From Ruminococcus_C callidus (GTDB taxonomy: Bacteria; Bacillota; Clostridia; Oscillospirales; Ruminococcaceae): 64,000 nt of DNA. Every line of letters starts with the position of its first letter. Positions within the stretch are counted from its first letter, which is position 1. The DNA is taken from the NCBI RefSeq assembly GCF_049562855.1, contig NZ_CP186925.1, positions 434,001 to 498,000 of the forward strand, read 5' to 3'. Shown piece after piece: positions 1 through 7,649 of the stretch. The notes beneath the pieces were generated by a model. It saw nothing but the letters and a program-made list of their open reading frames with translations, did not search any database and was not told the DNA's origin. Position numbers and translations under genes: made by a program.

Positions 1-1512
1 ATCATGCCAGCTGCCAAACCGCATGGCATCTCCATACGGCTCCGGTTTGAGCCATTCCCGAATGAACCACTCATAGGGCGTATCGCTGACTGCCTGATAG
101 GTGCCGTTTTCGGTGACGTACTTGCCGTTGCAGCAGGCACGGAGATTCATGCTGCCAAAATCCCAGTCGTGAAGCAAAAAGGTTTCCCGTTCGCCGATCT
201 GTTCTGCTGCCGCACGGAGCGTACCGTCCGCAGAAACGGTGCAGTACTTTCCGGTTTCCACAGACTGAAGGGCGACCACAGAATAACCGTCATCAAACAG
301 CACATTTTCTGCCCCCAGCTGCTGCCGCAGTCCCTCCAAAATCGGTACGGCATAGGAAGAAACGCCGGTGTACCAGTCCCGATAGTTCTCGTTTCCCAGC
401 GGCCCGATCACAGCGACCCTGGCATCAGGCTGCAATTGCAGCGGCAGGATCCCGCGGTTATGGAGCAGGCACATCTGTTCCATGGCAGCACAGCGGTTCA
501 CTGCACGGTGCAGCAGCGTGTCCGTTTCCGCCGGCTCGGTGTTATAGGGACAGCTGTCCCCGTCAAATTCTCCCAGCCGGAACCGTCCGGAGAGAGAATT
601 CCCCACAGCACGGTCAATATCGGCTTCTGTCAACAGCCCTCTGTCCAGTGCATCTCTGGCTGCTGCCGCCACCATGTCTGCTTCATCGGTCATCACATCA
701 TTGCCGTTTTTCAGGCAGGCGGCAAGAGCCTCTGCATGGGTGGCGTGAGAATGGTGTGCCAGCACATTCTGGGAAAAATCTGCTCCGTCTGTCACAATGA
801 ATTCCAGCCCCCACTGCTTTTTTACCAGCGTTTTCAGGTCGGGATTCATGCAGGCGGGAACGCCGTTTAGCTCATTATAAGCCGTCATCATAGAGCCTGT
901 GCCGCCGCGGACGATAGAAGCTTCAAAGGCACGGTAATAGTATTCCCGCAGTGTTCGCGGGGTGACGTTGGAAGAACAGCTGTTCCGTTCTTTTTCGTTG
1001 TTGTTGGCACAAAAGTGTTTCAGTGTGGGGATCACACGGCGGTATGTCGGGTGGTCACCGGCCATGCCCTGCGTATAGGCGGTGGTCATTTCTCCGATCA
1101 GAAACGGGTCTTCGCCGTAGCCCTCTTCTGTGCGTCCCCAGCGGGGATCACGTTCCGGATCGACTGTAGGTCCCCAGAGCATCAGGTGCCCCTTGGGATC
1201 TTTCCGGTGATAATAGCGGGCTTCTTCGCCGGCAATTTCTCCCAGCTGTTCCATGAGGTTCGGGTCAAAGGTAGAAGCCAGCCCGATCGGCTGCGGGAAC
1301 ACGGTAGACGGCTCTGTCTTTTCGCGGGAAACATAGCCCCGTGCCACTTCCTGACCCACATACCATTCTCCGATGCCCAGCCGTTCTACAGGCAGCTGAT
1401 GGGTGGAGAGCAGGTGGATCTTTTCTTCTATGGTCAGACGGGAAAGCAGGTCTTTCACCCGTTCAATAATAGGCAGGCTGGTGTCACGGAAACGTTCCGG
1501 TTGATTTGGCAT
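1..1512 (-). CDS. Glycoside hydrolase family 3 protein (beta-glucosidase/xylosidase type), C-terminus beyond window
   Basis: Secreted or cytoplasmic exo-acting glycosidase that would release terminal sugars from beta-linked oligosaccharides; the substrate cannot be fixed from sequence. The frame is open from the ATG at 1512 to the window edge (504 residues), so the gene continues outside. GH3 signatures are visible: RWGRTEEGYGEDP near residues 124-136, KHF near 165, and FIVTDGAD near 238-245 with the expected nucleophile Asp about residue 242. After the first part of the C-terminal domain there is an inserted stretch (about residues 400-480) rich in LQSVETGKY and NGKYVT motifs that looks like a fascin-type beta-trefoil, a known insertion in some clostridial GH3 enzymes. 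No signal peptide is seen at the N-terminus. A clear AAGGAG ribosome binding site precedes the start. A family A MITE lies upstream. Confidence 0.9.
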   Translation of the reverse strand, partial: MPNQPERFRDTSLPIIERVKDLLSRLTIEEKIHLLSTHQLPVERLGIGEWYVGQEVARGYVSREKTEPSTVFPQPIGLASTFDPNLMEQLGEIAGEEARYYHRKDPKGHLMLWGPTVDPERDPRWGRTEEGYGEDPFLIGEMTTAYTQGMAGDHPTYRRVIPTLKHFCANNNEKERNSCSSNVTPRTLREYYYRAFEASIVRGGTGSMMTAYNELNGVPACMNPDLKTLVKKQWGLEFIVTDGADFSQNVLAHHSHATHAEALAACLKNGNDVMTDEADMVAAAARDALDRGLLTEADIDRAVGNSLSGRFRLGEFDGDSCPYNTEPAETDTLLHRAVNRCAAMEQMCLLHNRGILPLQLQPDARVAVIGPLGNENYRDWYTGVSSYAVPILEGLRQQLGAENVLFDDGYSVVALQSVETGKYCTVSADGTLRAAAEQIGERETFLLHDWDFGSMNLRACCNGKYVTENGTYQAVSDTPYEWFIREWLKPEPYGDAMRFGSWHD

Positions 1513-1561
1513 AGTAAAATCTCCTTTATCTGCAGCATTATCATGCAAATGATTGATTTGA

Positions 1562-1896
1562 GGCAATACCACACAAAGAGCGTCTGGCGACTTTGCACGC
1601 CATCTGCTTGCAAATTTTCCTTCAGAGCCTGTTTCGTATCTTCCCGCACGCATCTTGCGTGCATATTTTCCGAGATATTTCGGGAAAATACTCGAAAATC
1701 CACAAAGGATTTTCTCCGTTTTTCCCTTCATCTCTCAAAAAATCTGACGACGCAATCTGCATACGTCAGATACGAAACAGACTCTCATATTTCACAAAAA
1801 TGCTCGTGAATACAGCAAGTATTCACTCCGCTTTTTGTTTCATCTGACGAAAAATTTGACGACGCATCTGTCGCACAATCTTTGTGCGGTATTGCC
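1562..1896 (-). mobile_element. MITE family A, long form (335 bp) with nested element C
   Basis: Ends are GGCAATACC and GGTATTGCC inverted repeats of about 18 bp (left end has one change), flanked by a perfect 4-bp duplication TTGA at 1558-1561 and 1897-1900. It is inverted relative to the copy at 14518. A 160-bp second element (1625-1784, ends GAGCCTGTTTCG and CGAAACAGACTC, flanked by TCA) is nested inside. There is no transposase. It occupies most of the gap between the GH3 gene and spoVT. Confidence 0.9.
1625..1784 (-). mobile_element. Nested inverted-repeat element C inside MITE A
   Basis: This 160-bp insert is absent from the six 172-bp copies of family A. Its ends are near-perfect inverted repeats (GAGCCTGTTTCGTATCT against AGATACGAAACAGACTC), with TCA on both sides. 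The same insert sits at the same internal site in the copy at 14518. Confidence 0.8.
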
Positions 1897-1989
1897 TTGA
1901 TTATAGCATTGCCTGTGGGAAATGTCAAGGGTGGATCCGATTCTCACAAATTTTCACCAGCAGGAATTCTCTCGTGCGGCAAGCCGTCT

Positions 1990-2028
1990 GAAAAAACAGG
2001 TCACCGGAATATGCCGATGACCTGTTTC
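1990..2028 (-). terminator. Rho-independent terminator of spoVT
   Basis: A strong stem (AAACAGGTCA paired with TGACCTGTTT, CGG extension on both sides) lies just after the spoVT stop codon. On the minus strand it runs into six T residues. Confidence 0.85.
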
Positions 2029-2030
2029 CT

Positions 2031-2570
2031 TTAGTCTTCCAGTTGTTTCCCCAGAAACTGCGAAGCCGCCTGAATCAAACTCTTCTGGGTTTCGTTCAGT
2101 GCGGCGTGCTCGTCGTTTTCCAGAAATGCCACGGCTCCGGTCACATCACCGGCGGAGAGAATGGGCATGCATGCCACAGCCGCCTTTTCCATGCCCTCTG
2201 CGGGTAGAAATTCCGGCTCGCCGGCATCGGAAAAGTATTGCCGCCGCTGCTCCATAAGTTCTTCCAGTTCCGGTGAAACCCGTCGGGCGTTCCACTCCTT
2301 TTTGGCGGCTCCGGATACCGAAACGACATGGTCGCGGTCGAACACTGCCACGGGACACCCTGCCAGTCGGTGCATGATCTCTGCCACCTGTGCCGCACTC
2401 TCTCCCATTTCTCCGATGGGAGAGTACTTCTTGAAGATGACTTCGCCGTCACTGCTGGTGTAGATCTCCAGCGGGTCGCCCTCCCGAATCCGCATGGTGC
2501 GGCGAATCTCCTTCGGGATCACAACACGCCCCAGATCGTCGATTCGCCGGACAATTCCAGTTGCTTTCAT
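2031..2570 (-). CDS. spoVT: Stage V sporulation protein T, AbrB-family regulator
   Basis: Transcription factor of the late forespore programme, where SpoVT tunes sigma-G-dependent genes in Bacillus and Clostridia. The 179-residue protein has the usual family length. Residues 1-50 form the swapped-hairpin AbrB DNA-binding domain (MKATGIVRRIDDLGRVVIPKEIR is typical) and residues about 55-178 form a GAF-like domain. The ATG at 2570 is preceded by GGAGG about 6 nt upstream. It is monocistronic, with its own terminator downstream. The upstream region holds no convincing sigma-A promoter for this strand, in keeping with a possible sporulation sigma factor, but I could not identify a sigma-G motif either. 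Confidence 0.95.
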   Translation of the reverse strand: MKATGIVRRIDDLGRVVIPKEIRRTMRIREGDPLEIYTSSDGEVIFKKYSPIGEMGESAAQVAEIMHRLAGCPVAVFDRDHVVSVSGAAKKEWNARRVSPELEELMEQRRQYFSDAGEPEFLPAEGMEKAAVACMPILSAGDVTGAVAFLENDEHAALNETQKSLIQAASQFLGKQLED

Positions 2571-2701
2571 ATCTCAAAAATCCTCCTTGCTCGGGACAGC
2601 ACTGCCCCGACAATCTCGCATGCTGCTGCGGTGTTGCCGCAAAGCTATTGTCTGCAAAATCGGAAGATTTATACATCAATGGCAAATATCGTGCCTGTCA
2701 A

Positions 2702-2751
2702 GGCAATACCGCACAAAAATTGTGCGACAGATGCGTCGTCAAAATTTTTTT
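2702..2751 (+). repeat. Truncated left end of MITE family A
   Basis: About 50 bp match the left end of the full copies (GGCAATACCGCACAAA, then TGTGCGACAGATGCGTCGTC), after which similarity stops abruptly. No right end is present. The remnant ends about 10 bp before the -35 box of the GntR operon. Confidence 0.75.
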
Positions 2752-2761
2752 GCAAAACCTC

Positions 2762-2790
2762 TTGACAAGAGAGAACGGATATGGTATACT
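2762..2790 (+). promoter_or_regulatory. Sigma-A promoter of the GntR/ABC operon
   Basis: TTGACA at 2762-2767 and TATACT at 2785-2790 with a 17-bp spacer. Transcription would start near 2797, inside the inverted repeat annotated next. Confidence 0.85.
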
Positions 2791-2794
2791 TAAC

Positions 2795-2835
2795 GTGTTG
2801 CATGAGAGATACAACACCTAAAACGCATGCAACAC
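2795..2835 (+). promoter_or_regulatory. Probable operator of the GntR/YtrA regulator
   Basis: GTGTTGCATG at 2795-2804 is exactly inverted as CATGCAACAC at 2826-2835, with a further CAACAC at 2812-2817. It covers the predicted transcription start, so a bound repressor would block initiation. That the GntR gene downstream is the binding protein is inferred from position and from the known autoregulation of YtrA-type operons. Confidence 0.7.
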
Positions 2836-2918
2836 AAGCTTGGGAATATGAAGGAGATGCTGCAAGCAGATTGCGTGCAGTGTTTCCCGAAAAATAACAG
2901 GAGAACGGAGGTTTTGCC

Positions 2919-3317
2919 ATGTTCCAGATCGACGCGATGTCGCGGGAACCAGTTTATGAACAGATCATTCATCAGATGGAACAGTTTATTCTGACGGACG
3001 TGTTACAGCCTGAGGCACAGATCCCATCGGTGCGGAGCGTTTCGATGACCAATTCGATCAATCCGCGAACGATTCTGAAAGCCTATACTGAACTGGATGC
3101 CCGAGGGCTGATCCAGTCTGTTCCCGGAAAAGGCTACTATGTCTGTGCAGATGCCCAGCAGAAGCTGCTGGAGAAAGGGAGAGAGAAGATGAAAGACCTG
3201 ACGGAGATGCTGACGGCACTGGCGATGGCTGGTGTGACGAAAGAGGAGATCACTGCCTGTGTGGAGCAGGCGTTTACTGAGGCGAAAGAATTGCAGAAAG
3301 GGGGCAGTCAGGCATGA
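2919..3317 (+). CDS. GntR-family (YtrA subfamily) transcriptional regulator
   Basis: Short one-component repressor expected to control its own ABC transporter operon. At 132 residues it has the YtrA layout: a winged helix-turn-helix at about residues 10-75 (EPVYEQIIHQ, then QIPSVRSVSM and NPRTILKAY) and a short dimerisation tail of about 50 residues instead of a full effector domain. The start is supported by CGGAGG 7 nt upstream. Its stop overlaps the ATPase start as ATGA, so the two are translationally coupled. A perfect 10-bp inverted repeat lies at the promoter. YtrA relatives often respond to cell-wall antibiotics, but the inducer is unknown here. Confidence 0.92.
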   Translation: MFQIDAMSREPVYEQIIHQMEQFILTDVLQPEAQIPSVRSVSMTNSINPRTILKAYTELDARGLIQSVPGKGYYVCADAQQKLLEKGREKMKDLTEMLTALAMAGVTKEEITACVEQAFTEAKELQKGGSQA

Positions 3318-4243
3318 TCGAGATCAAGAATCTCACAAAACGGTTTCAGGATTTCACCGCACTGGAAAATGTCACCTGTACCATCGGCTCCGGCTGTATT
3401 TATGGTATGGTCGGCTCTAATGGTGCCGGAAAATCCACGTTCTTGCGGACACTCACCGGTGTGTATCAGCCGGACGGCGGTGAAATCCGCATCGACGGCG
3501 AACCGGTCTGGGATAATCCTGCTGTGAAACGCCGCATTGCCTATGTGCCGGACGAACTCTATTTTCTGGCAGGGGCAAATCTGAACCGCATGGAACGCAT
3601 GTACCGGAATCTGTATCCGGATTTTGACAGAGATCGTTTCGAAAAACTCCGCAGCCATTTGCAGCTGCCGCGGAACAAGTCGCTGGGACAGTTCTCCAAG
3701 GGCATGCGGCGGCAGGCGGCAACCATTCTGGCACTGTCCTGCCGTCCGGATTATCTGTTCTTCGACGAAACCTTTGACGGATTGGATCCGGTAATGCGGA
3801 ACTTTGTGAAAAAGCTGATCTGCGAGGACGTGCTGGAACGGGGAGCCTCGGCGATCATCACCTCCCACTCCCTGCGGGAACTGGAGGACATCTGTGACCA
3901 GCTGGCACTGCTCCATAAGGGCGGTCTGGTGCTGGAAAGCGACATCGAGAACCTGAAAACTTCTCAGTTCAAGATTCAGATCGCGTTCCGCGGCGAGTAC
4001 GACAAGAGCAAGTTCCAGGGGATTCAGGTTTCCCATTATGAGAAGAGCGGCAGCGTTGCCAATCTGATTGTCAGCGGCGACCGCGACGAGATCGTGCAGA
4101 AGCTGCGGGCAATGGAACCGATTCTGCTGGACGTACTTCCGCTGACACTGGAAGAAGTCTTTACATATGAAATGGAAACGCTGGGCTATACGTTCCAGAT
4201 CGATGACCTGTTAGAGGAGGAGAGCGAACATGCAAAATCTTGA
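3314..4243 (+). CDS. ABC transporter ATP-binding protein (YtrB/CcmA-like)
   Basis: Cytoplasmic ATPase that would power the permease encoded downstream. The 309-residue protein has Walker A GSNGAGKST at 34-42, a signature-like QFSKGMRRQ at about 126-134 in place of LSGGQ, Walker B YLFFDE at 147-152 and the switch His at about 185 (ITSHSLRE). About 85 residues follow the nucleotide-binding core, as in exporters of this class. It is coupled to the GntR gene by an ATGA overlap and overlaps the following small gene by 14 nt. Substrate is unknown; antibiotic or membrane stress export is a reasonable guess from the GntR partner. Confidence 0.93.
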   Translation: MIEIKNLTKRFQDFTALENVTCTIGSGCIYGMVGSNGAGKSTFLRTLTGVYQPDGGEIRIDGEPVWDNPAVKRRIAYVPDELYFLAGANLNRMERMYRNLYPDFDRDRFEKLRSHLQLPRNKSLGQFSKGMRRQAATILALSCRPDYLFFDETFDGLDPVMRNFVKKLICEDVLERGASAIITSHSLRELEDICDQLALLHKGGLVLESDIENLKTSQFKIQIAFRGEYDKSKFQGIQVSHYEKSGSVANLIVSGDRDEIVQKLRAMEPILLDVLPLTLEEVFTYEMETLGYTFQIDDLLEEESEHAKS

Positions 4244-4385
4244 ACATCGGTATGCCGGAAGACAGGATCGGCAGGAAGCTCGCCAGCAGCTGTTGGGTTC
4301 GCTGGCTCTGCTGCTGGTGGTATTGGGACTGGCTGCGGTTTGTGCCGTGGCGTATTTTCACGCAAGGGGAGGATTTATCAGATGA
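4230..4385 (+). CDS. 51-residue single-pass membrane protein in ABC operon
   Basis: This short frame was found by reading the junction between the ATPase and permease genes. A ribosome binding site (GAGGAGGAG) sits 6 nt before the ATG at 4230. The protein has a charged, amphipathic N-terminal third (MQNLEHRYAGRQDRQEARQQ) followed by one strongly hydrophobic segment, residues about 23-43, and a short basic tail. It overlaps the ATPase gene by 14 nt and the permease start by ATGA, so its position is that of a genuine operon member. Function is not known; a small accessory subunit or regulator of the transporter is an inference. Confidence 0.75.
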   Translation: MQNLEHRYAGRQDRQEARQQLLGSLALLLVVLGLAAVCAVAYFHARGGFIR

Positions 4386-6583
4386 AACAAAAGAAGATGC
4401 ACTTTTCCCTGCGGCTGCTGTGGGAAGGCTTTCAGCAGTGCAAGATGATCGGGATCTTCAGTGCTGTGATCGTGGTGCTGGGTGCCGTTCTGGAGCCGGT
4501 TGCCCAGGCGATCAGCTTGAGCAGCAGCCCTCATTATACCAAAGTCGTCTATGAAGCGTGGGCCATCAATGTGACGCTGCTTGTGGTGCTGCTGGCGGCA
4601 CCGCTGATGACACTGATGCTGTTCCACTTTCTGGATAATCGGGCGGCATCAGACTTGTACCACGCGTTGCCCCATAAACGGATCACCCTGTACTTGAGTT
4701 ATGCCGGAGCCGTGCTGCTGTGGGTAGTCCTGCTGCTGGTGCTGGGCACGCTGACTTCTGTCATCACCTGTGGATTTACACACAAGTACATCACTCTGCT
4801 GATGGACAGCCTGCTGCCCTTTGCGGCGAGCCTGTTCTGCATGAGTTTTCTGCTGGTTGCCGGTGTGCTGGTTTCCATGAGCATTACCGGTACTGTTTTC
4901 ACGAACCTGCTGTTTGCCGGAATCCTGCTTTTTTTGCCGCGGCTCTGTGTACTGGCGTTGCAGTCGTCTATGGTGAATGCCCTGCCGTTTCTGTCGGATT
5001 CTGCGGGAACGGGATTTTTCCGGAATGCCAATAACCTGTTGTTCTCTGGTGTCAACGTGGTATTTTCCATGTCCGAAAACGACGGAACGAGCATAGAAAC
5101 TGTCTTTTCTCCCAGCTGGCAGGCATATCTGTACACGTTCCTGCTGGGGCTGTTGTATTTTGCGATCGCGGCGTTCTTGTTCCACCGCCGTCGCAGTGAG
5201 GCTGCCGGACAGTCTGCTCCCAGCCGTCTGCTCCAGCACATCTACCGCATTGTGGTGACCATGGTGATCTGTATCTTTATCGTTTGTGTGATGTTCAGCG
5301 AAATGACTACCGGTATGATGCGGGACGAATGGTTTGCGTTCCTGGTGCTCTATCTGGTGGCAGCACTGGTGTACTTTGCCTACGAACTGATTACCACGAA
5401 GAAGTGGAAAAACCTGCTGACGGCACTGCCGGGGCTGGGCATTGTGGCACTGCTGAATGTGGGGATCCTGCTGGGCATGCATGCGGTGGAAAAACACATC
5501 GTGGCACAGCGTCCGGCAATGCAGGAGATCGAAAGCGTGTCATTTTGCAGCACAGACGGCACGGACTATATTTCCGGCAGCAGCTATCTGAACTATCGGG
5601 ATTATATCAACCTGATGAGCCGTGACATTGCGATCACCGACCCCACTGCCGTGACACTGGTGTCCTACTATCTGGATGAAAACCTGAAAACGTGGGAAGA
5701 AGGCGGGAGCAATGCTTATCAGAGCAAGTATTACACCGAAAGTGACTATTCCTATTGTGCTTATCACGTGATTATCCGCACGAAAGACCAGACACTTTGC
5801 CGGCTGATCTATGTGCCTGTTTCCGAAACGGAAAAGCTGCTGGATGCATTGCAGACCAATGCGGACTATGTGGACGCATGGCGAAATCCGCCGCAGGAAC
5901 TCAAGGGCACTGCAGCATTCCGCGACCAGGTGGGTTCCTGCTATCTGAGTACAGAGCAGGCAGAGGAGCTGTTGCAGACCTATCGGGAGGAATTGCAGTC
6001 AGCAGACTTTGAAACCCTGTATCAGACAATGCAGAACGGCAGTACTGACGATACATGGGTGAGCGACATCGATTACACATTCCGTAAAAACGGAAGATCA
6101 TACACGCTGGATTGCATGATCTATCAGAATCTGACACCGGAAACGACAAAGAAATTCTACGAAATGCTCTATGCGGCACAAAAGGACGATCTGGCAATGC
6201 TGTCGGAACTGACCAAGAGTGATAAGAATGTTTCCGTCAACATGAATGTTTACGGCGGTTCTTCCGATTCGGCTTACAGCGGTCACTATGCCTATGCTTC
6301 TGACTGCCAGCCGTTGAACCAGAGCGAATCTTTACAGCTGCTCATGCAGTATGCGATTCTGGATAGACCGATGCAGGCAGGGGAGTCCTATGTGGAACTT
6401 TACCTGTGGTCGGAGGACGGTCTGACAGATCAGGGCAATGCGATTGATCTGCAAATTCCTATTAAGGATTCGTTCTTCGATGATCCCCAGACTGAGGAAC
6501 TGTTCAGCGTTGAAAATTACAACGAATACGATATTTCCGATGCGGAACTTGGCGATTATGATGCTGTCGAAGCAGTTGGTTAA
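4382..6583 (+). CDS. ABC transporter permease, large polytopic membrane protein
   Basis: Membrane partner of the ATPase at 3314. The start is the ATG at 4382, preceded by GGGGAGGA and overlapping the stop of the small membrane gene, not the upstream in-frame codons at 4340. The 733-residue protein has about nine hydrophobic segments in the first 375 residues. A long hydrophilic C-terminal part follows, probably extracytoplasmic, with many Tyr, Asp and Glu residues. This build (N-terminal transmembrane bundle plus large soluble domain) is known from permeases linked to YtrA-type GntR regulators. The transported molecule cannot be inferred. It is the last gene of the operon. Confidence 0.85.
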   Translation: MKQKKMHFSLRLLWEGFQQCKMIGIFSAVIVVLGAVLEPVAQAISLSSSPHYTKVVYEAWAINVTLLVVLLAAPLMTLMLFHFLDNRAASDLYHALPHKRITLYLSYAGAVLLWVVLLLVLGTLTSVITCGFTHKYITLLMDSLLPFAASLFCMSFLLVAGVLVSMSITGTVFTNLLFAGILLFLPRLCVLALQSSMVNALPFLSDSAGTGFFRNANNLLFSGVNVVFSMSENDGTSIETVFSPSWQAYLYTFLLGLLYFAIAAFLFHRRRSEAAGQSAPSRLLQHIYRIVVTMVICIFIVCVMFSEMTTGMMRDEWFAFLVLYLVAALVYFAYELITTKKWKNLLTALPGLGIVALLNVGILLGMHAVEKHIVAQRPAMQEIESVSFCSTDGTDYISGSSYLNYRDYINLMSRDIAITDPTAVTLVSYYLDENLKTWEEGGSNAYQSKYYTESDYSYCAYHVIIRTKDQTLCRLIYVPVSETEKLLDALQTNADYVDAWRNPPQELKGTAAFRDQVGSCYLSTEQAEELLQTYREELQSADFETLYQTMQNGSTDDTWVSDIDYTFRKNGRSYTLDCMIYQNLTPETTKKFYEMLYAAQKDDLAMLSELTKSDKNVSVNMNVYGGSSDSAYSGHYAYASDCQPLNQSESLQLLMQYAILDRPMQAGESYVELYLWSEDGLTDQGNAIDLQIPIKDSFFDDPQTEELFSVENYNEYDISDAELGDYDAVEAVG

Positions 6584-6646
6584 ATCCTGACATCTTCATG
6601 TGGATTCTGCCTGTTCCATGAGGGCAGATTCCCACTTCTTCCTTAC

Positions 6647-6818
6647 GGAAACACGGAATAAAGCCCGCCTTACGGCTTTGTACGCAATCTGCTTGCAGAT
6701 TTTCCGCCATATTGCCCAGAAATCCCTTGCCAGACATGCAGTCTGCCTGCGGAATTTCTGAGCAATCTGCCAAAAAATCTGACGACGCATCTTACGCACA
6801 AGCTTTATTCGGTGTTCC
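6647..6818 (+). mobile_element. MITE family B (172 bp)
   Basis: The ends GGAAACACGGAATAAAGC and GCTTTATTCGGTGTTCC are inverted repeats. CTTA occurs at 6642-6645 and 6819-6822 as the likely duplication, with one extra C on the left. The interior matches the copy at 19357. Confidence 0.8.
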
Positions 6819-6824
6819 CTTAGA

Positions 6825-6876
6825 ACCTGTTTTACATCTGTATAAGCACAGATGCAAAACAGGTTCTTTTTATTTT
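6825..6876 (+). terminator. Terminator-like hairpin downstream of the ABC operon
   Basis: AGAACCTGTTTTACATCTGT pairs with the inverted ACAGATGCAAAACAGGTTCT and is followed by TTTTTATTTT. The family B MITE separates it from the permease stop codon. Confidence 0.75.
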
Positions 6877-6881
6877 GGAAT

Positions 6882-7031
6882 AAGCCTCCCTTGAAAAGGG
6901 AGGGGGACCAGCGAAGCTGGTGGAGGGATTCTGGTGAAATTTTTTCTTGAATTGCAGATTTCACAGCAAAATCTCTCAGTCAGCTTGCGGCTGTCAGCTC
7001 AGTTTGGGTGTCTTTTTCAAGGAAGCCTAAT
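6882..7031. repeat. Class D dispersed repeat
   Basis: Begins AAGCCTCCCTTGAAAAGGGA, continues through CCAGCGAAGCTGG and ends with a diverged CTTTTTCAAGGAAGCCT. Related copies lie at 25787, 27667, 50554, 54549, 57396 and 60310. Confidence 0.7.
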
Positions 7032-7041
7032 TTATAAAGTA

Positions 7042-7064
7042 GGGGGCGATGCCCACATCGCCCC
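7042..7064. repeat. Short hairpin repeat GGGGCGATG/CATCGCCCC
   Basis: A 9-10 bp stem with a short loop. A near copy lies at 59703-59725. Such hairpins are widely dispersed in gut Firmicutes. Confidence 0.55.
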
Positions 7065-7229
7065 GATAAATCCTGAATTGTGCCGGCAGCTGAGGCTCTC
7101 TCTGTCAAACTGCCTGTCCCACAAAAATTATTTTCAGATTCCTGTATAGCTAAAATCAGCTATATTTTGATTTAGAAAGACAAGTTTCACATTCCGAAAC
7201 TTTGAAAAAGAAAAAACTCAAAAAAATGC

Positions 7230-7258
7230 TTGACAGTACCCCGAAGTTGTGCTATAAT
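7230..7258 (+). promoter_or_regulatory. tRNA operon promoter
   Basis: TTGACA at 7230-7235 and TATAAT at 7253-7258, both perfect, with a 17-bp spacer. It lies about 24 bp before the tRNA-Thr gene. Confidence 0.9.
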
Positions 7259-7281
7259 AATTATCGTTGCAGCACACGAGT

Positions 7282-7357
7282 GCTGGTGTAGCTCAGTTGG
7301 TAGAGCAGCTGATTTGTAATCAGCAGGTCGGGGGTTCAAGTCCGTCCACCAGCTCCA
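7282..7357 (+). tRNA. tRNA-Thr (anticodon TGT)
   Basis: 76 nt with the CCA end encoded. The acceptor stem GCTGGTG/CACCAGC, D-arm TAGCTCAGTTGGTAGAGCA, anticodon loop TTTGTAA and T-loop GGTTCAAGTCC are all present. Confidence 0.97.
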
Positions 7358-7384
7358 ATATTCTACAACATACATATGTTACAT

Positions 7385-7469
7385 GGGGGAGTTCCCGAGT
7401 GGCCAAAGGGGGCAGACTGTAAATCTGTTGCTTCTAGCTTCGATGGTTCGAATCCGTCCTCCCCCACCA
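7385..7469 (+). tRNA. tRNA-Tyr (anticodon GTA)
   Basis: 85 nt with encoded CCA. The acceptor stem is GGGGGAG/CTCCCCC, the anticodon loop is CTGTAAA, and there is a long class II variable arm typical of bacterial tRNA-Tyr. Confidence 0.97.
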
Positions 7470-7473
7470 GAAA

Positions 7474-7510
7474 ACAGGCAAACCCTTCGGGAGTTTGCCT
7501 GTTTTTCTTT
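7474..7510 (+). terminator. Terminator of the tRNA-Thr/tRNA-Tyr unit
   Basis: ACAGGCAAACCC and GGGAGTTTGCCTGT pair around a TTC loop and are followed by TTTTTC. Confidence 0.85.
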
Positions 7511-7649
7511 TTCGCATGTGTATGGATTGTAGAGCAATACATATCAGGCAGCCCTGCATAAGCTTTGCACGGTGCTGTCTGTGCAGAATCGGCGGACAGG
7601 CTTTGATGCCGGTTCGCGAAACCCATACCATAGGAATGAGGAGAGAATT

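Larger units (their letters stand above)
6584..7229. other. Gene-free repeat region between ABC operon and tRNA genes
   Basis: No credible gene. It contains a family B MITE, a terminator-like hairpin, a class D dispersed repeat and a short GGGGCGATG hairpin repeat, each listed separately, and then the tRNA promoter. Confidence 0.8.

Noticed and set aside
4..870. 288-codon plus-strand frame at the left edge
   Set aside because: It is antisense to the GH3 gene, whose motifs are clear on the minus strand.
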